From: Mercurialis annua
Lineage: Eukaryota > Streptophyta > Magnoliopsida > Malpighiales > Euphorbiaceae
NCBI RefSeq assembly: GCF_937616625.2
Contig: NC_065573.1
Coordinates: 15,329,001-15,393,000 of the forward strand
Direction of reading: 5' to 3'
Length of the DNA: 64,000 bases
Position numbers and translations under genes: made by a program
In this document: positions 36,501 to 47,622 of the stretch, piece by piece
Layout: every line of letters starts with the position of its first letter
Numbering within the stretch: position 1 is the first letter of the stretch
The notes under the pieces: generated by a model
Database searches by the model: none
Seen by the model: the letters and a program-made list of their open reading frames with translations, nothing else
What the model was told of the DNA's origin: nothing

Positions 36501-39322
36501 TCGTACTAAAACTCAATTTAGCTCGCACTAATCATTATTTATAGCTTTTTCTTTTTGAACACCCTAAAGGGAAGAAGTCCGAAGTCTTTGTTGTCGGTGG
36601 AAGGCCTTAGTTAATAAAGAAAGCGGGAATAAGGTTAAACGCCGGGACTCTAAAGAGTACGGTACTCTATTTCAGGCAGAAAGTGACTTTAGTTTTCTTA
36701 CCCATAATCAAAAAAGTGTTTGTGATTGTTCCAGAAGAAATGAAACACTCTTTGTTTCCCGAGCCTATAGTGAGTTACAGACAGAGTTCGAAAAGGTCAA
36801 ATCTTTGAACCCTGCGAATTGCGTGAAAGTAAGATACTTCAAATTCGGGAGTCCAAGAGTTTTATAAAACGTTCTTGATGGAAAAAATGTGAATCAAAGA
36901 TCCAAGCAGGAAGCAGTCCCGTCCTTAGACTTGTTAGGACAGCCAGAAAGAAATCCCCTCTTCCGCTAGTTTCAACAACTCTCGTTCTTTACACTTCTTC
37001 CTAGCTGCTTGGCCTGGCCGTCCGATGGGTACACAATCGACAGGTGTGTCTGGTCTAGTGACTCTCTTCCTACCGCTAGGCGTGAAAGAAGGTCTTTCAC
37101 GCCTATAGACGAAATAGAAATGTCATATAACCAGACTTTTAGTAAAGTACAGACGGAAAAAACAGAATATAAAGTCCATCGTTATCCCTCTTTTGCTAAG
37201 CCTTCCGCCTTTGAGTAAAAAAATACCGGCTCGCCAGAAAAAAAAATAAAGAAATTAACGAATTGCAATTTCATTAATTTAACTATTTAACTTCACCATA
37301 CTCTTTTTCATAGCCTTGAGCAACCAGGCGAGCTTTCTTTAGAAAGTGCTTCGAAAGGCTTTATCAATCGAGACTCAAACGATCAGTCTTCAAATCGTTC
37401 ATTTGAAAAAAGGGAAACCCTTCTTATTGGATGATCATGATACTTCCCAAAAATCGTACCGCTTTAATAGGCGAACAGCCCAACTCTGAGAAGTCAGGAA
37501 CCGGGTCAAAGGGAGTTTTACGGGCCCACTGGACCAGAAGCTTCTCAAGCTCAAGCTTTTACTTTTCTAGGGAAGGTTTGGCACCTCGATGTCGGCTCTT
37601 TGCCACCTGGGGCCTAAGGGCATGTCGGTTGAAGTAGATTCTTCTTTTTGATCAATCAAAACCTCTTACGATTGGCAGTACCGCATCGATTGGGAAACAT
37701 AGAAAGCGATCGCGGCATCAGACAAGGAGCTGACAAACTGCTGATACCTTTTAATATACCCTTCCTCTCTCCTTATCATTTCTAATATACCCTTATTCCT
37801 TTGTAAATGGTAAGATCTTTGGCGCAAGAAGAAGGGGTTGATCCGTATTGACCTGACCAGGAAAAACTTATTTATAATCTTCAAGGACTGCTTCGTAGCT
37901 TTAGCAGTTACCCCCGCTCTACTGGTTGTTCGGCTAGTGTTAGTCTTCTCTATGCCGTCCTCCACCCTATACTTCTTAGTATACGGTTAGTCCTCCTTTT
38001 GCTCCTCAGCCTACGGGGTATTAGCAGCCGTTTCCGCTCCGAAGAGGAAGGTTTAAATCTTTCAATCTTATGTCGTGAGGGATATGACCTATGTTAGGTC
38101 CGTCAATAAAAACGTATTTCAATGTTATTTCGTTTTGATTTTTTCTTAAAAAGTAAAATACATCATAGTATATAAAGTCGAATAAAATTCGACTCTTTAA
38201 AAAATTTCAAGAAAATTAAATTATTTAAATAAAAATTAATTAAAAAATAGAAAAAATATTAATTAATTTTTATTTTTTAGAACTGGATCTTTCACTGTAT
38301 CAGTTTGGCCAGTGGTAAACATGAGATGGGTCAAGCGATTTGCCAAGACCCAATTTTTTATTAGGGAGTATTGAAGACACCCATAATTCTGAGCTTCATG
38401 TTACTCCTCTCAAGAGACATCTATCGAACCAGCTACTTCGTCCCTGGACTTAAGGAAGGCCTAGAAGAAAGACTAGGTAGTAGCTAAGGTAAAGCATATA
38501 TCGATACGGGACAAAAAGAAGACCAATAGAGAGGGCCTTCTGACTGACTTTCAGTAGCTGAGTTTCCTGCCTTCATGGCTTCTTTCCAACATGACTGAGA
38601 TGCAGCTTCAGAATCAGATTAAGACTCAACAATGGAATGAACAGAAAGTGCATATCTAAATTCTAAATTCAATAAATTTAGTAACAAAACAAGTAATAAA
38701 TAAATTTATACCGTTCGTTATCTCATATATGATTACTGGTCGAACCTTCTCCTTCATCCGCTTTAGAATCGTCTCTCTCAATCCTTACCTGAATCACCCT
38801 CCTCATGACAGGCCATTTTTTAATTAAATATTTTTAATTTAATGATTTTTATGAGTCCTTGGAGTTCGAAGAAATGTAAGATAAGTGAATCCGTTTATTT
38901 ATCCAGTTTATCATCTTATATTTATTTTATTTTTATTATTTATTTATTTTATTAAATATATATAATATATTTTTATATATATATCTTAACTTATATTCGT
39001 TACCTACACGTCGAGACTTCCGAGTTTCGACATTTTAATTTCGGGGTTTTGTTCGAAATATTAAACTCTACAATTAAAGTGGTATATTGATATATTAATT
39101 ATCAATATATATTTATCTTACGACTCCAGTCGTATTTATTATTCTATTAGTCCCGTTTATATCTCTTTATTAAAATTTAAATCCCCGATTTACATTTTAA
39201 ACTTCTATTATTATAATATATTTTTAGGAATACTTAAAAATTAAATTAACGCTTAAATTTAATTTACGTATTTCCGGCTAATAAAAGCTTTATACGTGGC
39301 TTATAAAATACGGAGTATTATA
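33518..39322 (-). repeat. 5' LTR of the gypsy element, split by a 2.7-kb insertion
   Basis: Matches the left LTR from 33518 to 36208 and again from 38908 to 39322. The 30 bp present in the left LTR (28891-28920) are missing and replaced by 36209-38907. Its outer end reads TATTATA rather than TATTACA, so the terminal CA has mutated. Confidence 0.85.
36209..38907. other. 2.7-kb foreign insertion in the LTR, probably mitochondrial DNA
   Basis: Absent from the sister LTR. Base composition is higher in GC than its surroundings, and the wording (many CTTTCTTTAGAAAGTGCTTCG-like, GGAAGAAGTCCGAAG-like phrases, short hairpins) is typical of plant mitochondrial intergenic DNA. There are no terminal inverted repeats, no LTRs and no target duplication; instead 30 bp of LTR were lost. 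That fits end-joining of an organelle fragment (NUMT). Hairpin 37077-37105 has a 12-bp perfect stem. No mitochondrial gene is identifiable, so the source call rests on style only; a composite of several fragments is possible (the AT-rich stretch 38140-38280 differs). Confidence 0.5.
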
Positions 39323-39327
39323 TGATG

Positions 39328-39560
39328 GCATTGCTATCAAAAAAACAAGTTTAAGTTTGTTGAGGGTTCCATTGAAGTTCCAAGCAGAGATGAGATTTCT
39401 TTTAAAATCTGGAAGAAATGCAACACTATGGTCATGTGTTGGCTTTATAGAGTTGTTACACCTACTATTGCAGAGAGTATTTCATGTCTAGACTTAACTT
39501 TTGATATCTGAAATGATCTAAGAGATAGGTTTTCCTTCATTTTTTTGTAAATACCGATCA
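39328..39560 (+). pseudogene. continuation of the copia gag beyond the insertion
   Basis: Continues the Gag of 26041-26183: ALLSKKQVKFVEGSIEVPSR, then KCNTMVMCWLYRV, ISCLDLTFDI and a stop, then NDLRDR. The matching Gag segment in copia elements runs without a gap from RSMRM into AL.SKNK, so the join is clean. The sequence loses similarity after about 39560, and no protease, integrase or RT follows. The copia element was truncated as well as interrupted. Confidence 0.75.
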
Positions 39561-39663
39561 TTTCTTCATGTTTTATAATTTTTTCATTACAGATTGAGTT
39601 TTTAGACGCATTAATGTGGAAATTAGTGTAAAAGGTATGAACTTTTTGATGATATTAATATTA

Positions 39664-40152
39664 GGCCTAATGTCTAAAAAAACCCCGATCTTTTAGCCCC
39701 TTTTCAATCCTACCCTAACGTTTAAAACTGATCAATTTAACCCTAGTTTGTGTTTCAATTGTACCCTGAAATATTAAATTGACGTTTTTTTCGTTTGGAA
39801 AAAATTAAAAAACATTCTCCATGTCTAGCATATATTAATTATATATGTTGAAAAATTATTTAGATTTAGTTAAATTAGTTAAGAATTTAAATTAATTTTA
39901 ATTTAATTATGGTTTTTAGTTAGTTTATAAAAATAAAAGACTTATGTGTATTTTTTTAAATGAAAATAAATTTAATTTTAAATTTAGTTAAATAAATGAT
40001 TTCATCATTTAAATAAAACCAATGTAAAAAATTTAAAATTTAGGGTACAATTGAAATGGAAAAAACAAAATATGGTAAAATTGACAAGTTTTCAACGTGA
40101 TGGTAGAATAAAAAAACGGATTAAAAGGTCGGGGTTTTTGAGGTATTAGGCC
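39664..40152. mobile_element. 489-bp MULE-type MITE
   Basis: Starts GGCCTAATGTCTAAAAAAAC and ends with the inverse GGTTTTTGAGGTATTAGGCC. About 100 bp at each end are inverted copies, and a perfect 9-bp direct repeat TTAATATTA flanks it (39655-39663 and 40153-40161). The interior is AT-rich and non-coding. Confidence 0.8.
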
Positions 40153-40340
40153 TTAATATTATCTCATATAATATCAATTTAAATTTATAACTCTGATTGA
40201 TTTTATAAAATCTGCTTGGCTCCTTTGTAGTATCGATTTACAAAATAGTTAAATAAAAAACTAAAAAAACATAACCCTAATAAAGTATAAGAAATAATAT
40301 ATTACTAAAATAAAAATAAATCAATAATAATTATTATTAT

Positions 40341-40822
40341 TGTTTACACCGGCCCAAAAGGGTGCTGAGTCAGGAGTTTCAAGTGGGCTTACAAAGGGGT
40401 CAGGCCCAAATGAAAAGTCTTTTAATTATTGCTTTTTTCTTCTTATTAGGAGTTTGTAACTCATTATGAGTATTTTATCTTTTAGAATTTTAGTCCTAGT
40501 TGAATTAGGAGTCTTGATTATGAGGAGCTATAAATAGCTCAGAGCTTCATTATTTTTGTATCAACAAATCAATCAATCAAAAACCAAGCCCAGTGCTTTT
40601 TATCTCGCAATCTCCGGATTGTTTTAATTTAGGAGTAGTTTTCGGTATTAATCTCGCCTGAGTCCGTGACTCCCAGATTATTACTTTTTAGATCACGTGG
40701 TTAAGTGTTTTTAACCAAACAAGCCCTGTGAATATCTGCATAGGTTCGTTAAAGTATCAAACCTCAAACCGATCCCGATTATAAATTCAAAGATTCGAGT
40801 CCGGAATATTTCCAGGCGAACA
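40341..40822 (+). repeat. 5' LTR of the Tat element
   Basis: TG...CA ends (TGTTTACACC to GGCGAACA). A TATA box, CTATAAATAGCTC, lies at about 40529. Identical to the 3' LTR except one base near 40467 (T here, G in the partner). Confidence 0.92.
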
Positions 40823-40827
40823 TCTTT

Positions 40828-40847
40828 TGGCGACTCCACTAGGGAAC
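40828..40847 (+). promoter_or_regulatory. primer-binding site of the Tat element
   Basis: TGGCGACTCCACTAGGGAAC lies five bases after the LTR and begins with TGG, the complement of the tRNA CCA end. The same site occurs after the relic LTR at 24803. I do not assign the tRNA with confidence. Confidence 0.75.
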
Positions 40848-40852
40848 AGTTT

Positions 40853-43800
40853 ATGGTTAGCACAAAAACGGACTTTAAGGACGATTCCAGGCACGCTCGG
40901 TCCATACGCCGACAACAACGGAAGGAAGGTGACATAGTAGACGAATCAAATTCGGATAGATCAGAAACCATGGCCAAGGACAAACAGGTGAACCAATCAA
41001 GCAAGGTGCCGAATACAACGGACACCGAGGGGAGCCTACCTAAGGACAAGGTCGACGACGCGACCGATGACATGATAGACTACTCGCGCCAGCTTCCTCC
41101 CTCTCGCCCTTCTTTATCACAGGCCGACTTCTCGGCCATGAGGGGCGAAATAGCGCAAGAGAACAAGCAAATGTTCGACGGTGCTATGCATCAGATGTCC
41201 GAAGTAATGAGGAACATCATGGCCGACCAAACATCGGTCCAGAGGCAGATCCAAGGGAACTTAGATGGCCTCAACAAGGCAATGGAAAACCTAGGGCGAT
41301 TATTTTCTGGGCAATCCGCGGCCGATCAAGGGTACAGAAGGGCCGAACAGAACCAAACACCGAGCCGTTTTGGTCAACCAGGTGGTTCGGCCGAACAACA
41401 ACCCAACAAGATGGGGTATACATATGGTTCCGTTAAGCTCTTGACGAGGAACGAGGCCGAGTTCTTAGGAAGGGCCGATCACCCGGGAGCAAGCTCGTCC
41501 AACCCACAAGGCGAGGCTAGACCACAAGGGGGAGCTACTGGAGCCAACACCCAGGAGCCCAACACGGGCGAACGATCGTACTCCGAGGGAGGCGATCCAA
41601 GTATATACAATCAAGGGCAACTCGTGGACATGCTAGAAAGGCTCGGGGTGGATCTGCGACCTATGCCTCGCCCATCGTACATGAAACCGTATCCAGACTG
41701 GATCGACAAGTTATATCCTTTCCCAAGGGGGTATAAAGTGCCAGAGTTTAGTTTGTTTTCGGGCGAGGAGAAGGGCCAATCGACGGTTGAACATGTCGCC
41801 CGATTTTCAGCCCAATGCGGCGAAGCAGCCGCTCATGATTTCTGGAAGCTCCGGCTTTTCGCCAGCTCTTTGACAAAAATGGCGTTTACATGGTACTCTA
41901 GATTGTCGCCCAATTCGGTGGACACATGGAAGGACCTCGAAATCCTCTTCCATGAAGAGTTTTACAGGGCACCACCTGATGTCACCCTGGCTGACCTCGC
42001 CCGAATCTCACAGCTACCAAGTGAGTCGGCAGAGAAGTATATCGGCCGATTTAGAAACCTCAGGACTAGGTGCTCCACCAAAATGTCAGAGGCCGATTGC
42101 GTACCGATGGTGGTAAGAGGAATGAGTTTCGCCATGAGGGAGCATTTCGAGGGCCACAGGTTTCGGGACTTGTTCGAGCTAACGAACAGGGTGACGAGCT
42201 ACGAAAGACTCCACCAGGAGAAAGAACAGAGGAGAGGCGCATCTAAAGGGACCTATTACAAAGACCAGCTCGACGTGGCCGTGGTGTCCGATAGCGAGGA
42301 TAGTGGATCCGAAGACGAAGTCAACATGGCTGAATTTTTGGGAACAAAACCCCTGGAATGTTCGGCCTTGCGAAAGCCTGGCTTTGTTAAAAGAAATAAA
42401 ACCGCAGTGGTACAAAAAGAGTATTCGTTCGACCTAACTAAGGCCGACGACATATTCGATGCCCTGTTGAAGGATGGGCAGATCGCCCTAAGCGAAAGTC
42501 ATACGATTCCACCGTCGGAGGAGCTAGTCGGTAAGGATTATTGCAAATACCACAATTCCTGGAGGCACAGCACGAACAATTGCGTAAATTTCAGAAACGT
42601 GATTCAGAAGGCGATTAACGAAGGGAAACTTCTGTTCCCAACAAAGAAAGAGGCCGATGCTAAATACGTGTCTATTAACACAGTTCGGCCTCACTTTGAT
42701 AGCTACCTAGAGCAAGGGCAGATACAAAGCAAGTGGAACCCTAGAAGGCCCAAGCCGAGAGTAGAGACCGACGGTTCAAAGTGGCGAGGCGAAAAAGGGC
42801 GACCTCAGCAACAGAAAAGGAAGCGGTACAGCTCGCCCACTGCAGATATGACTTGCCCCTCATGCAGTACGTGTTTTAAGGTCAAAGGAGGCGAGAACAC
42901 GAGGAAGCATCCCAAGACCTTTAAACCGAGATCGCCCACAGAACAGTGGCAGAGGCATGAGCCACAACGGAGGCCTGCCACTAACGTATTCAAGAGGATA
43001 TTTCGGCCAACGGAGGAGACCCCTCGTATGACGAAAACCCAGAAGAGGCGAATGCAAAGGCTGCGACAAGAGTCGCGGGCGAATCACGGGGCAGAATCGG
43101 CTCCCAGAGAGCAGCACGGAAATAGGCCAGTAACCGAGAGACTGGGGGCAAGGAACCAGGCCGATGCGGACGCCAAATCACCTGATAGGCGAAATGCCAA
43201 GGTAAGGAAGGTATGGATACCGAAGAGCGAAAAACAGTCGGCCGATGTGTCCGTAACGGCAGTGGTTCACAAGAATGACGAAGATTCCAGCAACCGATCG
43301 TCCTACAAGGACGTACTCGTATCGCACCACGGTGGCCAACTTAAAGCAAGATTGCCCAAAGAACGCGAAGTCGTCGTCTCGCACAAGAAGGGTGTGTTGA
43401 AAGCATGGGTCCCGGTGGTAAGGGACGAATACGGAGTAAGAGTGGTCACGCTCCCCAACTCATACAGAAGTAAACCAGGGCAGAAGGCAACGTTGGAAGG
43501 CGATGTAATCGTACCAGAAGGGGATAGCGCCGATGATACCGCGGTAGTATCCCTCAGCAAACCTCCAACAAGGATGACCAGGCACATTCGGCCGCTATAC
43601 ATCAAGGCCGATCTGAACGGGGTGTCGATTAACAGAGTCCTCATCGACAACGGGGCTGGCGTCAACATACTACCGGCGAAAATGCTCAAAAAATTGGGCA
43701 TAACACGGGATCAGCTTGACCCGACCGACGTTTACATGACTGACTTCGCAGGGGGCGAGACGCCGGCCGAGGGGTACATTACCCTCAGAATTAAGGTAGG

Positions 43801-44155
43801 GCGAGTAGAAACCGAAGAAGGGTTTTTCGTGGTCAACGCCCGGAGCAACTACAACATTTTGCTCGGCCGCGATTGGATACACTCCAACATGTGTATACCC
43901 TCAACTATGCATCAGATGCTCTTCATATGGCGAGATGACGGCGAGGCCGAAGTTGTGCAGGGTGACCCCAACCCCTTCGGCGAGGACCATAACATACTCG
44001 AAGCACGTTTATACGATGAAGAGGTGCGCAACATACAATCCCTTAGTTCGAAAGGAGAGACGAGCGTTCCTCGCTTGCTTGTTAACTCGGATCGGCCGGT
44101 ATCAGTGACCCTCGGGGGCAAAGGCCGATCCACCATCCTCAAAGATTCAAAATGA
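40853..44155 (+). CDS. Tat gag-protease, intact
   Basis: An uninterrupted frame of 1,100 codons starting just after the primer site. Residues about 296-450 form the retrotransposon Gag core (FSLFSGEEKGQ..., FHEEFYRAPPDVTLADLARI). A basic, Arg/Lys-rich stretch follows at about 590-820. An aspartic protease is at about 905-1030: LIDNGAGVNILPA holds the catalytic Asp in the D-N-G form usual in this lineage, with LGRDWI later. Gag packages the RNA and the protease matures it, in cytoplasmic virus-like particles. The stop overlaps the next frame by ATGA (44152-44155), so pol lies in another frame. It is the only sense ORF of the element that is still whole. Confidence 0.92.
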   Translation: MVSTKTDFKDDSRHARSIRRQQRKEGDIVDESNSDRSETMAKDKQVNQSSKVPNTTDTEGSLPKDKVDDATDDMIDYSRQLPPSRPSLSQADFSAMRGEIAQENKQMFDGAMHQMSEVMRNIMADQTSVQRQIQGNLDGLNKAMENLGRLFSGQSAADQGYRRAEQNQTPSRFGQPGGSAEQQPNKMGYTYGSVKLLTRNEAEFLGRADHPGASSSNPQGEARPQGGATGANTQEPNTGERSYSEGGDPSIYNQGQLVDMLERLGVDLRPMPRPSYMKPYPDWIDKLYPFPRGYKVPEFSLFSGEEKGQSTVEHVARFSAQCGEAAAHDFWKLRLFASSLTKMAFTWYSRLSPNSVDTWKDLEILFHEEFYRAPPDVTLADLARISQLPSESAEKYIGRFRNLRTRCSTKMSEADCVPMVVRGMSFAMREHFEGHRFRDLFELTNRVTSYERLHQEKEQRRGASKGTYYKDQLDVAVVSDSEDSGSEDEVNMAEFLGTKPLECSALRKPGFVKRNKTAVVQKEYSFDLTKADDIFDALLKDGQIALSESHTIPPSEELVGKDYCKYHNSWRHSTNNCVNFRNVIQKAINEGKLLFPTKKEADAKYVSINTVRPHFDSYLEQGQIQSKWNPRRPKPRVETDGSKWRGEKGRPQQQKRKRYSSPTADMTCPSCSTCFKVKGGENTRKHPKTFKPRSPTEQWQRHEPQRRPATNVFKRIFRPTEETPRMTKTQKRRMQRLRQESRANHGAESAPREQHGNRPVTERLGARNQADADAKSPDRRNAKVRKVWIPKSEKQSADVSVTAVVHKNDEDSSNRSSYKDVLVSHHGGQLKARLPKEREVVVSHKKGVLKAWVPVVRDEYGVRVVTLPNSYRSKPGQKATLEGDVIVPEGDSADDTAVVSLSKPPTRMTRHIRPLYIKADLNGVSINRVLIDNGAGVNILPAKMLKKLGITRDQLDPTDVYMTDFAGGETPAEGYITLRIKVGRVETEEGFFVVNARSNYNILLGRDWIHSNMCIPSTMHQMLFIWRDDGEAEVVQGDPNPFGEDHNILEARLYDEEVRNIQSLSSKGETSVPRLLVNSDRPVSVTLGGKGRSTILKDSK

Positions 44156-47100
44156 TAGCACGGCATAAAGAATTGAGGGAGAAAATTAGACAGTTAACCT
44201 CGCTGTATGATATTACATCGGCCGAATGCATCTATGAGGACCAGGAGCAAGACCCAACAGGATCGCTGCGGATCGGGGACATACGATTGGCAACCGGGAA
44301 GTTAGAAGACGATCCTGCCCAAGTTCAGGACGACCTCCTCGAAATCAATCTGGGGACAGATGAATCGCCTAAGCCTATATATATCAATGCAGGACTGGAC
44401 GAGGGATTCAGAGAGCAACTGATCGCCTTACTCATTGAGTTCCGCGACTGTTTTGCCTGGTCGTACGAGGAAATGCCGGGCCTTGATCCTGATATCGCCG
44501 AACATAAGCTTCCATTAAAGAGTGGGTTTCGGCCCTTTCGGCAACCTCCCCGGCGAATGTCCAGGGAAGTGGATACTCTCATACAAGATGAGATTAAGCG
44601 GCTGGAAGATGCCAAGTTTATTCGGGAAGCCCAATACACCGAATGGCTCTCTAACATCGTGCCGGTGATGAAGAAAAACGGGAAGCTACTAGTATGTGTA
44701 GACTTTCGGAACCTCAACCTGGCTACACCTAAGGACGAATACCCGATGCCTGTGGCCGATATGCTGATAGACAGGGCAGCAGGACACACGATACTCAGTT
44801 TCCTCGATGCACACTCCGGGTACAACCAAGTTCCAATCAGCAAAGAAGACATCTCCAAAACGGCTTTTAGATGACCCGGGCCGATCGGAGCCTACGAATG
44901 GGTCGTAATGCCTTTTGGCTTAAAAAACGCGGGGGCAACATATGAGAGGGCGATGAACAAGATGTTCAGAGGCCTTGAATGCCTTGAGGTCTACATCGAC
45001 GATGTCGTAATCAAGTCAAATACCGGCGAAGTTCATTTGGCCGATCTCCGGAAAGGTTTCGAGCGTATACGACGTAATGGTTTAAAAATGAATCCTCTGA
45101 AATGCGCGTTCGGCGTTTCGGCTGGAAACTTCTTGGGTTTCTTGGTTCACCAGCGGGGAGTAGAAATAGACAAAAACAAAGCCAAGGCGATTATCAATGC
45201 TGAACCACCCAAAACCAAGAAGCAGCTCCAGAGACTCATCGGTCAAATCAATTTCCTAAGAAGATTCATAGCAAACACAGCAGGCCGACTTCGCAGCTGG
45301 AGTGTTTTGCTGAGGGGAAAAGAGACCGATGATTGGATATGGACGGACGAGCAACAGAGGGTGTTTGACGATTTGAAAGGTTACTTGGCGAAACCTCCGG
45401 TCATGACCCCTCCAAAGACGAATAAGCCGTTGTTGCTATACCTTTCGGCTGCGCACGAATCCCTAGGGTGTATGCTCGCCCAAGAGGACGATGGGATCGA
45501 GAGAGCAGTCTACTATTTGAGCCGAGGACTGACAGACACAGAGATTCGCTATACCGACATAGAAAAAATGTGTCTATGTCTGTACTTCACGTGCTGTAAG
45601 CTGCGATATTATATGTTGCCGGTCGTAGTGTATGTTTTGTCCCAGACCGATATCATTAAGTATATTTTATCAAAACCATACTTAAGGAATCGGATTGGAA
45701 AATGGGCGATTGCGATGTCCGAATTCACATTGGTGTATGTTCCCCAAAGAGCAGTAAAATGACAAGTGTTGGCAGACTTCTTGGCCGACCACCCTGGTAT
45801 TACCCTCAAGGAAGAAGCAGTCACGTTCTTCGACATCGCCGTGTGGGAGATGTGGTTCGACGGATCCAGGACAAGCCAGGGGGCAGGCGCGGGAGTACAT
45901 ATCGTCACGCCCTTGGGGGCATCCTATCAGTTGTCATTCAGACTCCAGTTCGAATGCACCAACAATCAGGCAGAATATGAGGCCCTCATATTCGGTTTCG
46001 AGATTTTAGCCGAACTAGGGGCGAAGGCGATCAGTGTAAAAGGAGATTCTTTGCTAGTCATTAAACAAGTGACAGGAGAATTCAAATGCGAGTCCGAGCT
46101 GTTGGTGAGGTATTGCAACAAGGCGAAACACCTGATCGGAGGCTTTCAGGATACGAGGATAGAATACACAGAGAGGGCCGATAACAGCGTTGCAAACGAC
46201 CTAGCTCAGCACGGTAGTGGTTACAAGGTAAACCGAGAGTTCGACGCTATAGAGAGGGAAACACCAAACCTCCACACCGGGGGCATCACAATCGACGAAA
46301 GACAATTCTCGGTTTACCAGCTGGACGTCACCCAAGATTGGAGGGACGAGCTCCTGAAGTGGTTCGAAAAACCAGACGCCATGAATAGGAGGTTGAGGAC
46401 TTTAGCCCTTAGTTACGTGGTCTTAGCGGGCGAATTATATAAGAAGGGCTTTGAAGGGCTACTCTTCAGATGCATCGGTCCGAAAGAGGCGATGCTTGCT
46501 ATGGCCGAGGTACACGAAGGTATAGCAGGCGCACACCAGGCGGGCCCCAGAATGAGGTGGCTTATCCATAAATACGGCTTTTATTGGCCGAAAATGGAAC
46601 AAGACTGCATAAGATATGCCAAAGGTTGCGAAGCTTGTCAGAAATTCGGCCCAATACAACACGTCCCGGCCGAAGACCTGCACTCCATCATCAAGCCATG
46701 GCCATTCAGAGGATGGGCGGTCGACCTGATAGGGAAAGTATACCCCGGCTCGTCTGATGGTCATACTTTTGTGATTATCGCCACCTGTTACTTCACCAAG
46801 TGGGTCGAAGCTAAACCTTTGAAGTCGCCGACACAAGAAGCGGTGATCAAGTTCTTCAAAGAATACATCGTCCACCGACACGGCTTGCCCGAGTCCATAA
46901 CCACAGATCAAGGGACGATGTTCACAGGAAGCGATATAAGTTGGTGGGCCTCCCAAATGAAGATAAAAATGTTGCACTCAACACCGTACTACGCCCAGGC
47001 CAACGGGCAAGCCGAAGCCACGAACAAAGCCATCAAGCTCATAGTTCAAAAGATGATTGAAGAAAACCCAAGGCAATGGCATGTGCTTTTATCAGAAGCT

Positions 47101-47622
47101 GTTTGGGCGAATAGAACCAGTCAGAAGTCGGCTACTGGGACCTCGCCTTTCAGGCTGGTTTATGGCTACGATGCGATGTTGCCAATGGAGCTGACCGTCA
47201 CGTCCACTCGCCGCAGATACCAGAGCGAATTTTCCAAAGAGGACTACTTTGACAAGATGGTGATAGATTCTCTTGACCTTGACGAAGAACGTTTGACGGC
47301 GTTAGATCACTTAGAAGCCCAGAAGAGAAGGGTCGAGAGAGCTTACAACAAACGGGTAAAACGAAAAGTTTTTACGGTGGGCGACATAGTATGGAAAGCA
47401 GTCTTGCCTATCGGCCATAAAGACACTCGGCTTGGCAAATGGAGCCCGAACTGGGAAGGCCCCTTTATTGTGGTCAACAAGTTAGAAGGCGGTGCTTACT
47501 TGCTGGCAAACATCGATGGAGAAGAACACGAAAGGGCGATCAACGGCCAATTCCTGAAAAAATACGTCCCTAGCTGTTGGGAGGGCGTAGACCGTCGGTT
47601 GTTTGGAGCCACCGAGGAATAA
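44152..47622 (+). pseudogene. Tat pol: RT, two RNase H domains, integrase; two nonsense codons
   Basis: One frame throughout, split by TGA at 44872-44874 (right after KTAFR, where the family has a Cys codon) and TGA at 45760-45762 (after RAVK, where the family usually has Gly). RT motifs: DFRNLN, FLDAHSGYNQ, MPFGLKNAG and YIDDVVIK. First RNase H: DIEKMCLCLYF region. Second RNase H, archaeal type: WFDGS, NNQAEYEAL, KGDSLLV and ADNSVAN. Integrase: HHCC finger (HEGIAGAHQ ... CEACQ), then VDLIGKV, TTDQGTM and QAEATNKAI for the D-D-E triad. Reverse transcription and integration would be blocked without readthrough or help in trans. Both stops are single-base changes from sense codons. Confidence 0.92.

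Larger units (their letters stand above)
26184..39322 (-). mobile_element. large gypsy-type LTR element without pol (LARD-like), minus orientation
   Basis: Two long direct repeats (26184-29332 and 33518-39322) flank 4.2 kb of DNA. Orientation is minus: reading leftward the LTR starts TGTAATACCCCGTATTTTAT and ends GGTCGTGACA, the Met-tRNA primer site follows the right-hand LTR, and a purine tract precedes the left-hand one. The LTR form and primer site fit the Tekay/Del chromovirus group. No gag-pol reading frames survive inside. The flanking 5 bp are GGATG (26179-26183) and TGATG (39323-39327), one mismatch, inside a copia gag. LTR identity by eye is about 97-98 percent. Confidence 0.85.

Noticed and set aside
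37009..37637. Two plus frames of 68-69 codons in the foreign insertion
   Set aside because: They resemble no known mitochondrial gene and are short enough to be chance.
40711..44858. Several minus-strand frames of 60-177 codons under the Tat gag-pol
   Set aside because: They mirror the GC-rich sense ORFs and have no splice or domain support.
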